Origin: Chloroflexota bacterium
GTDB taxonomy: Bacteria > Chloroflexota > Limnocylindria > Limnocylindrales > CSP1-4
DNA length: 48,282 bases
Direction: 5' to 3'
NCBI GenBank assembly: GCA_003165675.1
Contig: PMNU01000028.1
Location: forward strand, 21,656 to 69,937
The position numbers and the translations under genes are program-made. The notes beneath the pieces were generated by a model. The model worked only from the letters and a program-made list of their open reading frames with translations. It did no database searches and had not been told where the DNA came from. Positions 31,727 through 41,339 of this stretch are shown here, piece by piece (within the stretch, counting starts at the first letter, position 1; each line of letters begins with the position of its first letter).

Positions 31727-32830
31727 ATGAGCGACGGCCCGGTGACCGATATCTCGCGAATACTCACGCCGGAAGTCGAGGACGAGGCGGAAGTCGCCGT
31801 TGACCGGACGTTGCGACCCAAGACCCTGGACGAGTACATCGGCCAGCGGGAGCTGAAGGCCAACCTTTCGATCCTGCTCGGCGCCGCCCGCCAGAGAGGG
31901 GACGCGGCGGATCACGTCCTTCTTCACGGACCGCCGGGCCTTGGCAAGACCACGCTCGCCACGATCATCGCCCGCGAACTGGGCGCCAACATCCGCTACG
32001 CAAGCGGCCCGGCCATCGAGCGGGCAGGGGATCTCGCGGCCATCCTGACCTCCCTGGATGAACGCGACGTCCTGTTCATCGATGAGATTCACCGCCTCAA
32101 TCGAGCCGTGGAGGAGATCCTCTATCCGGCGATGGAGGACTTCGCCCTGGACGTGATGATCGGCAAGGGACCGTCCGCGCGGAGCCTGCGCCTCAGCCTC
32201 AAGCCGTTCACTATCGTCGGGGCAACGACGCGCGCCGGCCGCATCAGCAGCCCACTCAGAGACCGCTTCGGAGCCACCTACAGGCTGGACTTCTACGACC
32301 TCGCGGATCTGACGGCGATCGTGGAACGCTCGGCCCGCCTGCTGGGCGTGGAACTGAGCTCGGACGGAGCGACGGCCATTGCCCGGCGCGGTCGCGGCAC
32401 GCCGCGAGTGGTGAACCGCCTCCTTCGCCGCGTGCGCGACTACGCCCAGATCCACGGCGACGGCCACGTGGACGCAGCCACAGCGGACAAGGCGCTCGCC
32501 GCCCTCGAGATCGACGACCAGGGCCTGGACGGCACCGATCGCAAGCTCCTAGCCGCGATCGTCCAGAAGTTCGGCAGTGGCCCGGTCGGCGTGCAGGCCC
32601 TCGCGGCCGTGCTGGCCGAGGAGCCCGAGACGGTCGAAGACGTATACGAACCGTTCCTGCTCCGCCTCGGCTTCCTCGACCGAACGCCGCAGGGCCGCAT
32701 CGCGACGGACGGCGCCCGGGCGCACCTGGCTCGCCTCGGGTTCGAGGTTCCTCCGGCCCGTCGGGGTGATGCGGATCAGCCGGCCCTCTGGGACGGACCT
32801 GCTGCGGGTACGGACACGCCCGCTCGCTGA
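31727..32830 (+). CDS. ruvB: Holliday junction branch migration DNA helicase RuvB
   Basis: AAA+ motor, 367 aa. N-terminal [18 protein letters not shown], Walker [19 protein letters not shown], Walker [20 protein letters not shown], sensor 1 [21 protein letters not shown] with the arginine finger, and a winged-helix C terminus ([37 protein letters not shown]). The start is the ATG 6 nt after TATGAT, with no Shine-Dalgarno. Its stop overlaps the tgt start (TGATG). Confidence 0.97.
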   Translation: MSDGPVTDISRILTPEVEDEAEVAVDRTLRPKTLDEYIGQRELKANLSILLGAARQRGDAADHVLLHGPPGLGKTTLATIIARELGANIRYASGPAIERAGDLAAILTSLDERDVLFIDEIHRLNRAVEEILYPAMEDFALDVMIGKGPSARSLRLSLKPFTIVGATTRAGRISSPLRDRFGATYRLDFYDLADLTAIVERSARLLGVELSSDGATAIARRGRGTPRVVNRLLRRVRDYAQIHGDGHVDAATADKALAALEIDDQGLDGTDRKLLAAIVQKFGSGPVGVQALAAVLAEEPETVEDVYEPFLLRLGFLDRTPQGRIATDGARAHLARLGFEVPPARRGDADQPALWDGPAAGTDTPAR

Positions 32831-34026
32831 TGTCCACCGAACCCGAGCGCCCCGACACCGCTTCCATGTCGCCCGCGGAGTTCGAGGTAGTGGCTGCGCC
32901 GCCGGCCGACGGCTCCACGCGCGCCCGGTTGGGCCGGCTGACCCTCCCGCACGGCGTGGTCGAAACCCCTCAGTTCATGCCGGTCGGGACCAACGCGACG
33001 GTCAAGGCTCTGGATCCGGACGACCTGCGCGCCGTCGGGGCGACGATCGTCCTGTCGAACACCTACCACCTCTATCTGCGCCCCGGCCACGCGCGCATAG
33101 CCGCCCTCGGCGGCCTTCACAAGTTCATGGCCTGGGACCGGCCGATCCTGACCGACTCCGGCGGCTTCCAGGTCGTCTCGCTCGGCGAGCTGCGCAAGAT
33201 CGACGACGACGGCGTCACGTTCCAGAGCCATCTCGACGGCTCATATCACCGATTCACGCCCGAGTTGTCGATCGAGGTCCAGGAGGCGCTGGGGGCTGAT
33301 GTGGCCGTGGCCTTCGACCAGCCCGTGCCGCCGGCTTCTACGAGCCCGAGCGCCCTCGAGGAAGCGACGGTTCGATCGAACCGCTGGGCCGCTCGGTCGC
33401 TGGCTGCGCACAGTCGGGCCGATCAGGCTGTCTTCGGGATAGTCCAGGGCGGTCTCGACCCGGTCCTTCGAGCGGAGTCCACGCGGGTGGTGGCCGACCT
33501 GCCGTTCGATGGCATTTGTATCGGCGGCCTTGCGGGAGACGAGACGCCGGCCCAGCGCGAGGCGACGCTCGAGGTAGTCGTCAACTTGCTCGAAGCCGAT
33601 CGGCGACCGCGATACTTGATGGGTCTTGGCTCTCCCATCGACTTGCTCGAGGCGGTTCACCGGGGGGTCGACCTGTTCGACTGCGTCCTGCCGGCCCGAG
33701 TCGCTCGGAACGGCCAGCTGTGGGTCCCGGGCGGCCGGCTGAACATGCGCAACGCCCAGTTCTCCGACGACGCGCGGCCAGTTCAGGAAGGGTGCCGTTG
33801 CACCCTCTGCCGCAACTTCTCACGCGCCTACCTGGCACATCTGTTCCGGGCTGAGGAGCTGCTGGCATACCGGCTGGCGACTTGTCACAACCTGACCTTC
33901 ACCCTAGACTTCATGGCCGAAATCCGCTCTGCACTGCGCACCGGCACGTTCACCGCGCGGCTGCCCGAGCTTCGGGCGCGTGCCCAGCCGGCAAGGTCGA
34001 GTGCATCGGCAGTGCAGTCGGAGTGA
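32830..34026 (+). CDS. tgt: Queuine/preQ1 tRNA-guanine transglycosylase
   Basis: Exchanges G34 for the preQ1 base in GUN-anticodon tRNAs; 398 aa. TIM-barrel with VETPQFMPVGTNATVKAL, the Asp general base in ILTDSGGFQVVSL, substrate loop FDQPVPP, FGIVQGGLDPVLR, IGGLAGDE, and the nucleophile Asp in DLFDCVLPARVARNG. Zn site C-R-C-T-L-C plus His in RAYLAHLFRAEE near the C terminus. The first about 15 residues and a Ser/Ala-rich tail are extensions. ATG 32830 overlaps the ruvB stop; a later in-frame ATG also exists. No preQ1 synthesis genes are nearby. Confidence 0.96.
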   Translation: MSTEPERPDTASMSPAEFEVVAAPPADGSTRARLGRLTLPHGVVETPQFMPVGTNATVKALDPDDLRAVGATIVLSNTYHLYLRPGHARIAALGGLHKFMAWDRPILTDSGGFQVVSLGELRKIDDDGVTFQSHLDGSYHRFTPELSIEVQEALGADVAVAFDQPVPPASTSPSALEEATVRSNRWAARSLAAHSRADQAVFGIVQGGLDPVLRAESTRVVADLPFDGICIGGLAGDETPAQREATLEVVVNLLEADRRPRYLMGLGSPIDLLEAVHRGVDLFDCVLPARVARNGQLWVPGGRLNMRNAQFSDDARPVQEGCRCTLCRNFSRAYLAHLFRAEELLAYRLATCHNLTFTLDFMAEIRSALRTGTFTARLPELRARAQPARSSASAVQSE

Positions 34027-34066
34027 AGAGCCCACCCGTAGCCTGTAGCACGCGGAGGCGCATCAG

Positions 34067-34219
34067 ATGGCTAGTCGAGACCGCCCCCACCGTCAAGAGA
34101 AGAAGAAGCCAAAGGACGCGGCGGCGAAGACGAAGATTCAGCCGCTGCTTGAGCCCCCGACCAATGTCGAGGTCTGGAAGCCCAAGCGGAAGCCGAGGAC
34201 CGAAGAGACCGAGAGCTGA
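34067..34219 (+). CDS. Small basic protein, 50 aa
   Basis: A 51-codon reading frame in the tgt-recA gap with a strong ribosome site: GGAGG at about 34054-34058, eight bases before ATG 34067. The product begins MASRDRPHRQEKKKPKDAAA, is very rich in Lys/Arg with a Pro-rich middle (IQPLLEPPTNVEVWKPKRK) and ends with an acidic TEETES. Codon use (AAG, CCG, GAG, GTC) fits the neighbours. No known domain; a nucleic-acid- or ribosome-associated peptide is plausible from composition only. It ends 66 bp before recA and is probably co-transcribed with tgt or recA. Confidence 0.6.
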   Translation: MASRDRPHRQEKKKPKDAAAKTKIQPLLEPPTNVEVWKPKRKPRTEETES

Positions 34220-34285
34220 GTCGCGGGCGGACGCCATCAGGCGACCGCTCCGCCCATCCCGGAGAGGACAGGAGCGAGGAGCAAG

Positions 34286-35353
34286 GTGGCGATGATCGAG
34301 CGAGGGACTGAGGCCCGCGGCTCTAGCGGTGCAGGCAACGACCGCACGAAGGCTGTCGATGCGGCCATTCTGGCCATCGAGAAGCAGTTCGGACGCGGCT
34401 CGATCATGCGTCTTGGCTCGTCCGAGCGTCAGGCCGTGGACATCATCCCCACCGGCTCGATCGCACTCGATCTTGCTCTCGGTGTCGGCGGGATTCCACG
34501 AGGCCGGATGACCGAGATCTTCGGCCCCGAGTCGTCGGGCAAGACCACGCTTTGCCAGCACATCCTCGCCGAGGCCCAGCGCCGCGGCGGCGTTGTCGCC
34601 TTCATCGACGTCGAACACGCTCTGGACCCGGGCTACGCGCGTTCTTGCGGCGTAAACGTCGACGAGCTTCTGGTCAGTCAGCCGGATACGGGCGAGGACG
34701 CGCTCCAGATCACCGAGACCCTGATCCGCTCCGGCGGCGTGGACTGCGTGGTCCTCGACTCCGTCGCTGCCCTGGTCCCGAAGGCCGAGATCGAAGGCGA
34801 GATGGGCGACTCCTTCGTCGGGATCCAGGCGCGCCTCATGAGCCAGGCCCTTCGCAAGCTCGCCGGCGTAGTAAACCGCTCGAACACAGCGCTCGTCTTC
34901 ACCAACCAGCTACGCGAGAAGATCGGCGTCATGTTCGGCAACCCGGAAGTAACGCCTGGCGGCCGCGCCTTGAAGTTCTACGCCACCGTCCGACTGGACA
35001 TCCGGCGTATCGAGACGATCAAGGCGGGCACCGAATCCGTCGGCAATCGCGTCCGAGTTAAGGTCGTCAAGAACAAGGTCGCGCCGCCCTTCCGGGTGGC
35101 GGAGTTCGACATCATGTTCGGGGAGGGGATCTCCCGTGAAGGCGGCCTGCTCGACGTTGGCGTCGCCATGAGCATCGTCGCCAAGACCGGCGCATGGTTC
35201 ACGTTCGGCGAGACGCGCCTTGGCCAGGGTCGAGAAGCCGCCAAGGAGTTCCTGAAGGCCAACCCGGATGTCTCCGCCGAGATCGAGAAGCAGATCCGCG
35301 GCAAGATGTCGGAAGTTTCGCTGCCGGTCGAAGGGATCGAAGAGGCCGAATAG
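34286..35353 (+). CDS. recA: Recombinase RecA
   Basis: DNA strand-exchange ATPase and LexA co-protease, 355 aa. Walker [34 protein letters not shown], Walker [22 protein letters not shown], loop L1 around [39 protein letters not shown], and the C-terminal domain with acidic end EGIEEAE. GTG 34286 follows GGAGCGAGGAGCAAG; ATG 34292 two codons later is an alternative. No GAAC-N4-GTTC box was found between tgt and recA, unlike upstream of ruvB. Confidence 0.98.
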   Translation: MAMIERGTEARGSSGAGNDRTKAVDAAILAIEKQFGRGSIMRLGSSERQAVDIIPTGSIALDLALGVGGIPRGRMTEIFGPESSGKTTLCQHILAEAQRRGGVVAFIDVEHALDPGYARSCGVNVDELLVSQPDTGEDALQITETLIRSGGVDCVVLDSVAALVPKAEIEGEMGDSFVGIQARLMSQALRKLAGVVNRSNTALVFTNQLREKIGVMFGNPEVTPGGRALKFYATVRLDIRRIETIKAGTESVGNRVRVKVVKNKVAPPFRVAEFDIMFGEGISREGGLLDVGVAMSIVAKTGAWFTFGETRLGQGREAAKEFLKANPDVSAEIEKQIRGKMSEVSLPVEGIEEAE

Positions 35354-35359
35354 CCGGCC

Positions 35360-35950
35360 ATGGCCCGCCCGACCGGCAGCCAGCGGCTCGAGGCGCGGCG
35401 AGCGCGATTGGAACGCCACGCCGCCGAGACCGACCCGTCGACGGTCCTCGCGGCGGCTGCCCGGTTCCTCGAAACGCGGCCGCGCTCGATCGCGGAGGTC
35501 AGGCGCCATCTCACGGCCGCCGCCTATCCGGCGGGGCTGGTAGAGGGCGCAATCGGCCGACTGACCGAGTTGGGCATGCTCGACGATCGAGCGTTCGCAC
35601 AGGCCTGGGTTGAGTCGCGCGATCGGGCTCGGCCTCGCGGCGCCAGCACTCTTCGACGGGAACTCGCTCTCAAGGGCATCGACCGCGAGATCGTCACAGC
35701 CGTCCTGGTAGAGCGAGGCGACGCGATCGCCACCAATGACGCCACGGCCGGGAGTGGCGGTGCCAGCGCCGAAGAGATAGCCGCCAAGCGCCTGCTGTCG
35801 AAGGCCCGCGCCACGTTGTCGCGCGTGGCCGACCCGCGAGCCCGGCGGCAGCGCGCGTATGCCTTGCTGGCTCGCAACGGTTTCGATCCGGACGTTTGCC
35901 GCGCCGAGAGCGCGCGGTTCACGAGCCAGGAGACCGGCCCCGCCGATTGA
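35360..35950 (+). CDS. recX: Regulatory protein RecX
   Basis: 196-aa RecA modulator that inhibits or limits RecA filaments. Three-helix RecX repeats are recognisable: AARFLETRPRSIAEVRRHL, VEGAIGRLTELGMLDDRAFA with QAWVESRDRARPRGASTLR, and LALKGIDREIVTAVL; the last repeat is KAYALLARNGF-like (RQRAYALLARNGFDPDVC). A short insertion (NDATAGSGGASAEE) separates the second and third repeats. ATG 35360 is 6 bp after the recA stop, giving a classic recA-recX pair. Confidence 0.93.
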   Translation: MARPTGSQRLEARRARLERHAAETDPSTVLAAAARFLETRPRSIAEVRRHLTAAAYPAGLVEGAIGRLTELGMLDDRAFAQAWVESRDRARPRGASTLRRELALKGIDREIVTAVLVERGDAIATNDATAGSGGASAEEIAAKRLLSKARATLSRVADPRARRQRAYALLARNGFDPDVCRAESARFTSQETGPAD

Positions 35951-36218
35951 TGTCGCGGCTGGCCGGTTTCGTCGCTGGCAACGACTTGCCCGAATGTCGG
36001 TGCCAGTCAACCTGAATCCTCTCGGGGCCGTAGACTACGCGGCGAGACGAACAATGCGTTGCCGTTCCTTCGCAGAGCGACGACGCCAGGTCGAATCATT
36101 GACAACGCGGCTTCGCCCGGCCTGCCCCGGAGCGGGCATTGCCAGGGTTCGGAGCCGCTCCGGCTAGTTTCTACGTACATCCGGTCGCGTCATCCGACCG
36201 GGTGGGAGGCAAGTTCAT
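35951..36218. other. recX-rny intergenic region
   Basis: 268 bp with no convincing gene. It holds a TTGACA (36099-36104) without an obvious -10 at the right distance, AT-richer TAGTTTCTACGTACAT around 36164-36180, a small CGGAG-CCG-CTCCG stem and the rny ribosome site GGGAGG (about 36204-36209). A promoter for rny is likely here but cannot be placed. Confidence 0.35.
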
Positions 36219-37748
36219 ATGGATGCCATCGCCCTTGTGGCCACTGTCGTCGTGGCCGCCTTCGTGGGCGTCTGTGTCGGGTTCCTCGCCCGCGGCGTCG
36301 TGGCCAACCAGGCACTTCAGAGCGCGAACGAGAAGGCCGCTCGGATCGTGGCCGAGGCCCGAACCCAACAGAAGGAGCTGATCCTCTCCGCGAAGGACGA
36401 GAAGCTCCATCTCCAGCGCGAGGCCGAGGACGAGGCCCGCGCCAAACGCGCCGAGCTGTCCACGCTCGAGAGCAGGCTGTTGGCCCGCGACGAACAGCTC
36501 GACATGCGGTCCGACATGCTCGAGCAGCGCGATCGGAAGCTGCTCGATCGCGAGCGCGAGTTCGAGCAGAGTCGGCAGGAACTGGCCCGTGCCCAGCAGG
36601 AGCACGTTGCCGCTCTCGAGCGTGTCAGCGGCATGTCCGCCGCCGAGGCCAAGGCCCATCTGCTCGAGGCCGTCCGCGACGAGGCGGAGCGCGACGCCGT
36701 CCGTCTGGCCAAGTCGATAGAGCGCCAGGCTCGGGAAGAGGCCGACGAGAGAGCTCGCGAGATCGTCATCACGTCGATGCAACGCATCGCCGCCGACCAC
36801 ACCGCCGAGCACACCGTCTCCGCCATCCATCTGCCCAACGACGAGATGAAGGGACGCATCATCGGTCGCGAAGGCCGCAACATCCGCGCCCTCGAACAGG
36901 CTACTGGCGTGGACCTGATCGTCGACGACACGCCGGAAACGGTCGTCATCAGCGCCTTCGACCCGGTCCGCCGGGAAGTGGCCCGCCTGGCCCTCACCAA
37001 GCTCATGGCAGATGGCCGCATCCACCCTGGCCGCATCGAGGAAGTCGTGGCCAAGGCCCGCGCCGAAGTCGATCTCGTAATGCGCCAGGCAGGGGAGCAA
37101 GCTGTCTACGACGCCGGCATCCCGGCCCTGCCATCGGAGATAGTCAAGCTCCTGGGGCGGCTCAAGTTCCGCACCAGCTACGGTCAGAACGTGCTCGTCC
37201 ACTCCGTGGAGACCAGCCGGCTGGCCGCGATCATTGCCGCCGAGCTCGGCGCCGATGTCCAGGCCGCCAAGGTGGGCGGCCTCCTCCATGACATCGGCAA
37301 GGCCGTCGACCACGAGGTCGAAGGACCGCACGCCCAGATAGGCGCCCAAATAGCCCAGCGCCACAACCTCTCACCGAAGGTCGTAAACGCGATCGCGGCC
37401 CACCACCAGGAGGTCGACTACTCCTCTCAGGAAGCCCCGATCGTCCAGGTCGCCGACGCCATCAGCGCCTCTCGACCCGGCGCCCGCGGTGAATCCATGG
37501 AGACCTACGTCCGCCGTCTGGAGGATCTCCAGGCCATCGCGGAGAGCTTCGAGGGCGTGGAAAAGAGCTTCGCCGTCCAGGCTGGCCGCGAAGTCCGAAT
37601 CCTCGTCAAGCCGGAGCAGATCGACGACGTTACCGCGACGCGGCTCGCTCGCGACGTCGTGAAGAAGATCGAGGCCAGCCTGACGTACCCGGGCCAGATC
37701 AAAGTGACGGTCATCCGCGAGACGCGGGCCGTCGAATACGCCAAGTAG
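36219..37748 (+). CDS. rny: Ribonuclease Y
   Basis: Membrane-anchored endoribonuclease that starts mRNA decay in bacteria lacking RNase E; 509 aa. N-terminal transmembrane helix (about 3-25), long coiled coil (about 35-190), KH RNA-binding domain (about 200-265, [18 protein letters not shown]), HD catalytic domain (about 325-420) with His357-Asp358 in [19 protein letters not shown], then a conserved C-terminal region ([19 protein letters not shown]). GGGAGG stands about nine bases before the ATG. ymdB follows after 6 bp, an association widespread among bacteria. Confidence 0.97.
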   Translation: MDAIALVATVVVAAFVGVCVGFLARGVVANQALQSANEKAARIVAEARTQQKELILSAKDEKLHLQREAEDEARAKRAELSTLESRLLARDEQLDMRSDMLEQRDRKLLDREREFEQSRQELARAQQEHVAALERVSGMSAAEAKAHLLEAVRDEAERDAVRLAKSIERQAREEADERAREIVITSMQRIAADHTAEHTVSAIHLPNDEMKGRIIGREGRNIRALEQATGVDLIVDDTPETVVISAFDPVRREVARLALTKLMADGRIHPGRIEEVVAKARAEVDLVMRQAGEQAVYDAGIPALPSEIVKLLGRLKFRTSYGQNVLVHSVETSRLAAIIAAELGADVQAAKVGGLLHDIGKAVDHEVEGPHAQIGAQIAQRHNLSPKVVNAIAAHHQEVDYSSQEAPIVQVADAISASRPGARGESMETYVRRLEDLQAIAESFEGVEKSFAVQAGREVRILVKPEQIDDVTATRLARDVVKKIEASLTYPGQIKVTVIRETRAVEYAK

Positions 37749-37754
37749 GCCGCG

Positions 37755-38597
37755 GTGGCTTCCAGCGCAGGCCCGCCACGACCGGCCGCATCGGACGGGG
37801 GCGTCTGCCGAATCCTGATGATCGGAGACCTAATCGGCAAGCCTGGGCGTCTAGCGGTCGAGGCGCTACTGCCCGGTCTTCGCCGTGAGAAGGACATCGA
37901 CTTCGTCACGGCCAACGGCGAGAACGTAGCCGGCGGCATGGGCCTGACCGCCTCCACGGCCGAGTCGATGTTCAACTCGGGCGTCGACGTGATCACCTCG
38001 GGGAATCACATCTGGGACAAGCGCGAGATTTACGCGCAGCTCGAGCACGAGGAACGGATCCTCAGGCCTCTCAACTACGGCACCGACGGCGTCCCCGGGC
38101 GAGGTTGGGGTGTATTCCACGCCGGGGACGGCACCGAAGTGGCTGTCCTCAACTTCCAGGGCCGAACCTACATGACCCCCATCGAGAATCCGTTCACGGA
38201 GTTCGACCGGCTGGTCGAACAGGCATCGGAGCCACTGCCACCCATCCGCATCGTCGACTTCCACTGCGAGCTCACGAGCGAGAAGAACGCCTTCGGCATC
38301 TACCTCGACGGCCGTGTCAGCGCCGTCGTCGGCACCCACACCCACGTCGCCACGGCCGACGAGCGGATCATGCCCAAGGGCACGGCCTACCAGTCCGACG
38401 TGGGCATGGTTGGGCCGGTGCACAGCGTCATAGGATTCGACCCGGCCACGGTGCTGCCGCGGTTCATCAACGGCCTGCCGACGCGCTTCGAGGTTGGAAC
38501 CGGACCGGTCGTCTTCAACGCATGTCTCATCGACGTGGATCGAGTCAGCGGCCGGGCCGCAGCGGTCGAGCGCATCCAGCGTATCGTCGAGGTCTGA
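37755..38597 (+). CDS. ymdB: YmdB family metallophosphoesterase
   Basis: 280-aa di-metal phosphoesterase; the B. subtilis homologue cleaves 2',3'-cyclic nucleotides and interacts with RNase Y. Metal-binding motifs in order: MIGDLIGKPGR, TANGENVAGGMGLT, ITSGNHIWDKREIY, IVDFHCELTSEKNAF and VGTHTHVATADERIMPKG. The family C terminus YQSDVGMVGPVHSVIG is intact. GTG start 6 bp after rny; about 17 N-terminal residues (MASSAGPPRPAASDGG) are an extension. Confidence 0.95.
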   Translation: MASSAGPPRPAASDGGVCRILMIGDLIGKPGRLAVEALLPGLRREKDIDFVTANGENVAGGMGLTASTAESMFNSGVDVITSGNHIWDKREIYAQLEHEERILRPLNYGTDGVPGRGWGVFHAGDGTEVAVLNFQGRTYMTPIENPFTEFDRLVEQASEPLPPIRIVDFHCELTSEKNAFGIYLDGRVSAVVGTHTHVATADERIMPKGTAYQSDVGMVGPVHSVIGFDPATVLPRFINGLPTRFEVGTGPVVFNACLIDVDRVSGRAAAVERIQRIVEV

Positions 38598-38724
38598 GGT
38601 GCCCGAGGGTCCCAGGCCGGCCGCCCCGGAGGGACGACCGGCGGCTGCCTCGGCGACCCAGAGCCGCCCCGAGCCTGCCCGGGGCGGAGCCACGGTCCGG
38701 TTCAGGAGTCGAGGCAAGCGTGCC

Positions 38725-39642
38725 ATGAGCGGCTCGCCGGTCGTGCCGGCGTATCCGTCCCGGGTCGACCTTCACACCCACAGCCGTCGCTCGGACGGTG
38801 TCCTGGAGCCGCGCGATCTGGTGGCCGCCGCGGCCGTGGTCGGAGTCCGGGTCCTCGCCCTCGCCGACCACGACACGCTGGCCGGCGTGCGGGAGCTATG
38901 TGCGCCCGGAGCGCCTGAACTTCCGCTGGATCTCGTGCCCGCCGTGGAGATCAACAGCGTCGCCTCCGGCATCGAGGGTCTGTGGGAAGGCGAGCTGCAC
39001 ATCCTGGGTCTCGGCGTCGATCCGGACAGCGAGGCATTCGAGGTCGCCCTGGAGAGCCAGCGCCAGTCGCGGTCGATCCGGTTCTTGATGATCGTCGCCC
39101 GACTCCGCGATCTTGGTTTGCCGGTCGACGAGGGGGACGAGGCGCTTCGGCCGGAGCCCGGGTCGTCGCTCGGGCGCCCGCAGATCGCTCGGTTGCTCGT
39201 TGCGGCCGGTCACGCGCCCTCCGTAGACGCCGCCATGAAGGACATCCTGGCCAGAGACAGGCCCGCCTACGTTCCACGCCAGGGCCTCGGTCCGCATGAG
39301 GCCATCGCCGCGATTCGCGACGCCGGAGGCCTGCCCGTGCTGGCCCACTTTGCCGACGCGCCGGCGCGCCGGGATGTTGTTGGGGACCTCATATCCGCAG
39401 GTTTGGGCGGCCTTGAAGTGCACTATCGCCATTTCGACGCGGAGACAATGGCCCAGATGGCCGATCTCGCCCGAGCGCTGCGCCTGGTGCCGACTGGCGG
39501 AAGCGACTACCACGGCGACAGTGAGACCTACGCCCAGGCGCATGCGACTCTCTTCGTTCCGGACGAGGATGCGGATGCCCTCTTCGCATCCCTGCCCGAC
39601 GGCGCTCGCGAGCGGGTCCGCGGAGCGGCGAGAACGTCATGA
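38725..39642 (+). CDS. PHP-domain phosphoesterase (RNase AM / YciV / TrpH-like)
   Basis: About 305 aa from ATG 38725. GTG 38599, two bases after the ymdB stop, would add 42 Pro/Ala/Arg-rich residues and is possible. PHP metal-binding motifs: VDLHTHSRRSDG, LALADHDTLAGV, VPAVEINS, LPVLAHFADAP and GGSDYHGDS, all present. The roughly 100-residue insertion between the third and fourth motifs (helical RQSRSIRFLMIVARLRDLG, AYVPRQGLGPHEAIA) marks the TrpH/YciV subgroup. E. coli members trim RNA or hydrolyse 3',5'-nucleotide bisphosphates, fitting the rny-ymdB neighbourhood. The stop overlaps the miaB ATG. Confidence 0.88.
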   Translation: MSGSPVVPAYPSRVDLHTHSRRSDGVLEPRDLVAAAAVVGVRVLALADHDTLAGVRELCAPGAPELPLDLVPAVEINSVASGIEGLWEGELHILGLGVDPDSEAFEVALESQRQSRSIRFLMIVARLRDLGLPVDEGDEALRPEPGSSLGRPQIARLLVAAGHAPSVDAAMKDILARDRPAYVPRQGLGPHEAIAAIRDAGGLPVLAHFADAPARRDVVGDLISAGLGGLEVHYRHFDAETMAQMADLARALRLVPTGGSDYHGDSETYAQAHATLFVPDEDADALFASLPDGARERVRGAARTS

Positions 39643-41339
39643 CGGGCCGATCGACGGCGGACGTGCCCGCCGTGGCCGGAGCGCTGCCCATCGTCGGGAG
39701 CCTCGCCGCGACACCCGCGGTGGAAGCAGGGCTCGTCGAGTTCCGTCCCGAGACTCACAGCCTGCCGAGCTTCTTCATGTGGACCCTCGGCTGCCAGATG
39801 AACCAGAGCGACTCCGAAGAGATGGCCGGCCAGCTCCTGGCGACGGGCTGCATCCGAGCGCATTCGACGGAAGACGCCGACCTGGTCGTGATCAACACGT
39901 GCGCCGTCCGTGAGCACGCCGAGGCGAAAGTGATCGGACGCCAGGGGTTGCTCGCCGATCTCAAGCGAGCCCGGCCCGGATTGCGGGTCGTGCTAACGGG
40001 GTGCGGCGTCCGCGAAGCCGAGAGAACCGGCCTGGCCCGCCGTTTCCCGGCGGTCGACATGTTCCTTCGTCCCGACGAAGAACCCGAGCTTGCGCTGCGG
40101 CTCGGCCTCGTCTCCGCGCAAGCTGCAATCGGATTGCGGACCGTCTCCACGGCCGCAACGACGGTGCTGGGCGGTCGCCCCGTCAGCGCCGCCGACCGTC
40201 TGGCCGCCTCCCGAGCGACCGCCCTGGCCGAGAACCGTATCGCCCGCTCCTCGACGATCTCGGCCTGGCTGCCGATCGTCTACGGCTGCGACAAGACCTG
40301 CACCTACTGCATCGTCCCGTTCAGCCGCGGACCGGAGCGCAGCCGGCCGTTCGACGACGTCGTCGCCGAAGCTCGCCAGGTCGCTGCCGCCGGGTATCGC
40401 GAACTGACCCTTCTGGGCCAGAACGTCAACAGCTACGGCCACGATCTGCCGTCGGAAGAGCGCTTCCGCCACATCGACACCGAGCGATCGGCGGGACGCC
40501 GCCTGGACCTCCGATCGCGGCCCGATCTGGCGGAGCTGCTGCGCACGATTGACGCCATCCATGGCGCCGACGGCCGGCCGGCCATACCGCGTCTGCGCTT
40601 CATTACCTCGCATCCGTGGGACCTGTCCGACCGACTGATCGACGCCATGGCCGCGTGCGAATCGGTCGCCGAGCACCTGCATCTGCCGATACAGTCGGGC
40701 GACGACGCGATGCTCGCACGGATGGGTCGCCAGTACACGGTCGCCCACTATCGCGACCGCCTCGCGCGAATACGCGAGGCGGTGCCCGGGATAGCGGTCT
40801 CGACGGACGTGATCGTCGGCTTCTGCGGCGAGACAGAGCAGCAGTTCGAGGCCACTCTAGCCGCATTGGAGGAGCTCCGCTTCGACACCGTTTTCGCCGC
40901 GGCCTACTCGCCCCGGCCTGGCACGCCGGCGCTCCGTATGGCCGACGACGTGCCGCCCGCCGTCAAACGTCGCCGCCTCAACGACCTGCTGGCCCGTCAG
41001 GAGTCGATCGGGCTCGAGATCAACCGGGGGTGGCTGGGCCGCGACCTGGAGGTCCTCGTCGAGCGCGTCACCCCGCCGCGCCGGGGGCCGCTCGAAGACG
41101 ACACGATCGACGACGGCGCCGACGACCCGGGCGTCGGAGTTCCGCCCCTGGCCGGCGCGGCGGGGGAGGGGAGCGTCGCTCTGGCCGGCCGCACCCGCCA
41201 CAACAAGCTCGTCCATCTGGCCGGGAACCCAGCGCTCGTCGGGCGAGACGTCACAGTGCGGGTCGAGTACGCCGGGCCGTTCGCGCTCCGTGGCCGCGTC
41301 ATCGCCGGTCCCCCTGTCGAAGCACCGACCGAAGGATGA
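39639..41339 (+). CDS. miaB: tRNA-2-methylthio-N6-dimethylallyladenosine synthase
   Basis: Radical-SAM methylthiotransferase acting on i6A37 of tRNA. 566 aa, longer than the usual about 450. About 45 extra N-terminal residues come before the UPF0004 domain (Cys52 in WTLGCQMNQSDSE, Cys88 in VINTCAVREHAEAKV, Cys122 in VLTGCGV), which carries the auxiliary cluster. Radical-SAM motif Cys217-x3-Cys221-x2-Cys224 in YGCDKTCTYCIVPFSRGPE. The C-terminal TRAM domain is split by an acidic/Gly-rich insertion (EDDTIDDGADDPGVGV). ATGA overlaps on both sides couple it to the PHP gene and to miaA, whose product supplies its substrate. Confidence 0.96.
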   Translation: MTGRSTADVPAVAGALPIVGSLAATPAVEAGLVEFRPETHSLPSFFMWTLGCQMNQSDSEEMAGQLLATGCIRAHSTEDADLVVINTCAVREHAEAKVIGRQGLLADLKRARPGLRVVLTGCGVREAERTGLARRFPAVDMFLRPDEEPELALRLGLVSAQAAIGLRTVSTAATTVLGGRPVSAADRLAASRATALAENRIARSSTISAWLPIVYGCDKTCTYCIVPFSRGPERSRPFDDVVAEARQVAAAGYRELTLLGQNVNSYGHDLPSEERFRHIDTERSAGRRLDLRSRPDLAELLRTIDAIHGADGRPAIPRLRFITSHPWDLSDRLIDAMAACESVAEHLHLPIQSGDDAMLARMGRQYTVAHYRDRLARIREAVPGIAVSTDVIVGFCGETEQQFEATLAALEELRFDTVFAAAYSPRPGTPALRMADDVPPAVKRRRLNDLLARQESIGLEINRGWLGRDLEVLVERVTPPRRGPLEDDTIDDGADDPGVGVPPLAGAAGEGSVALAGRTRHNKLVHLAGNPALVGRDVTVRVEYAGPFALRGRVIAGPPVEAPTEG

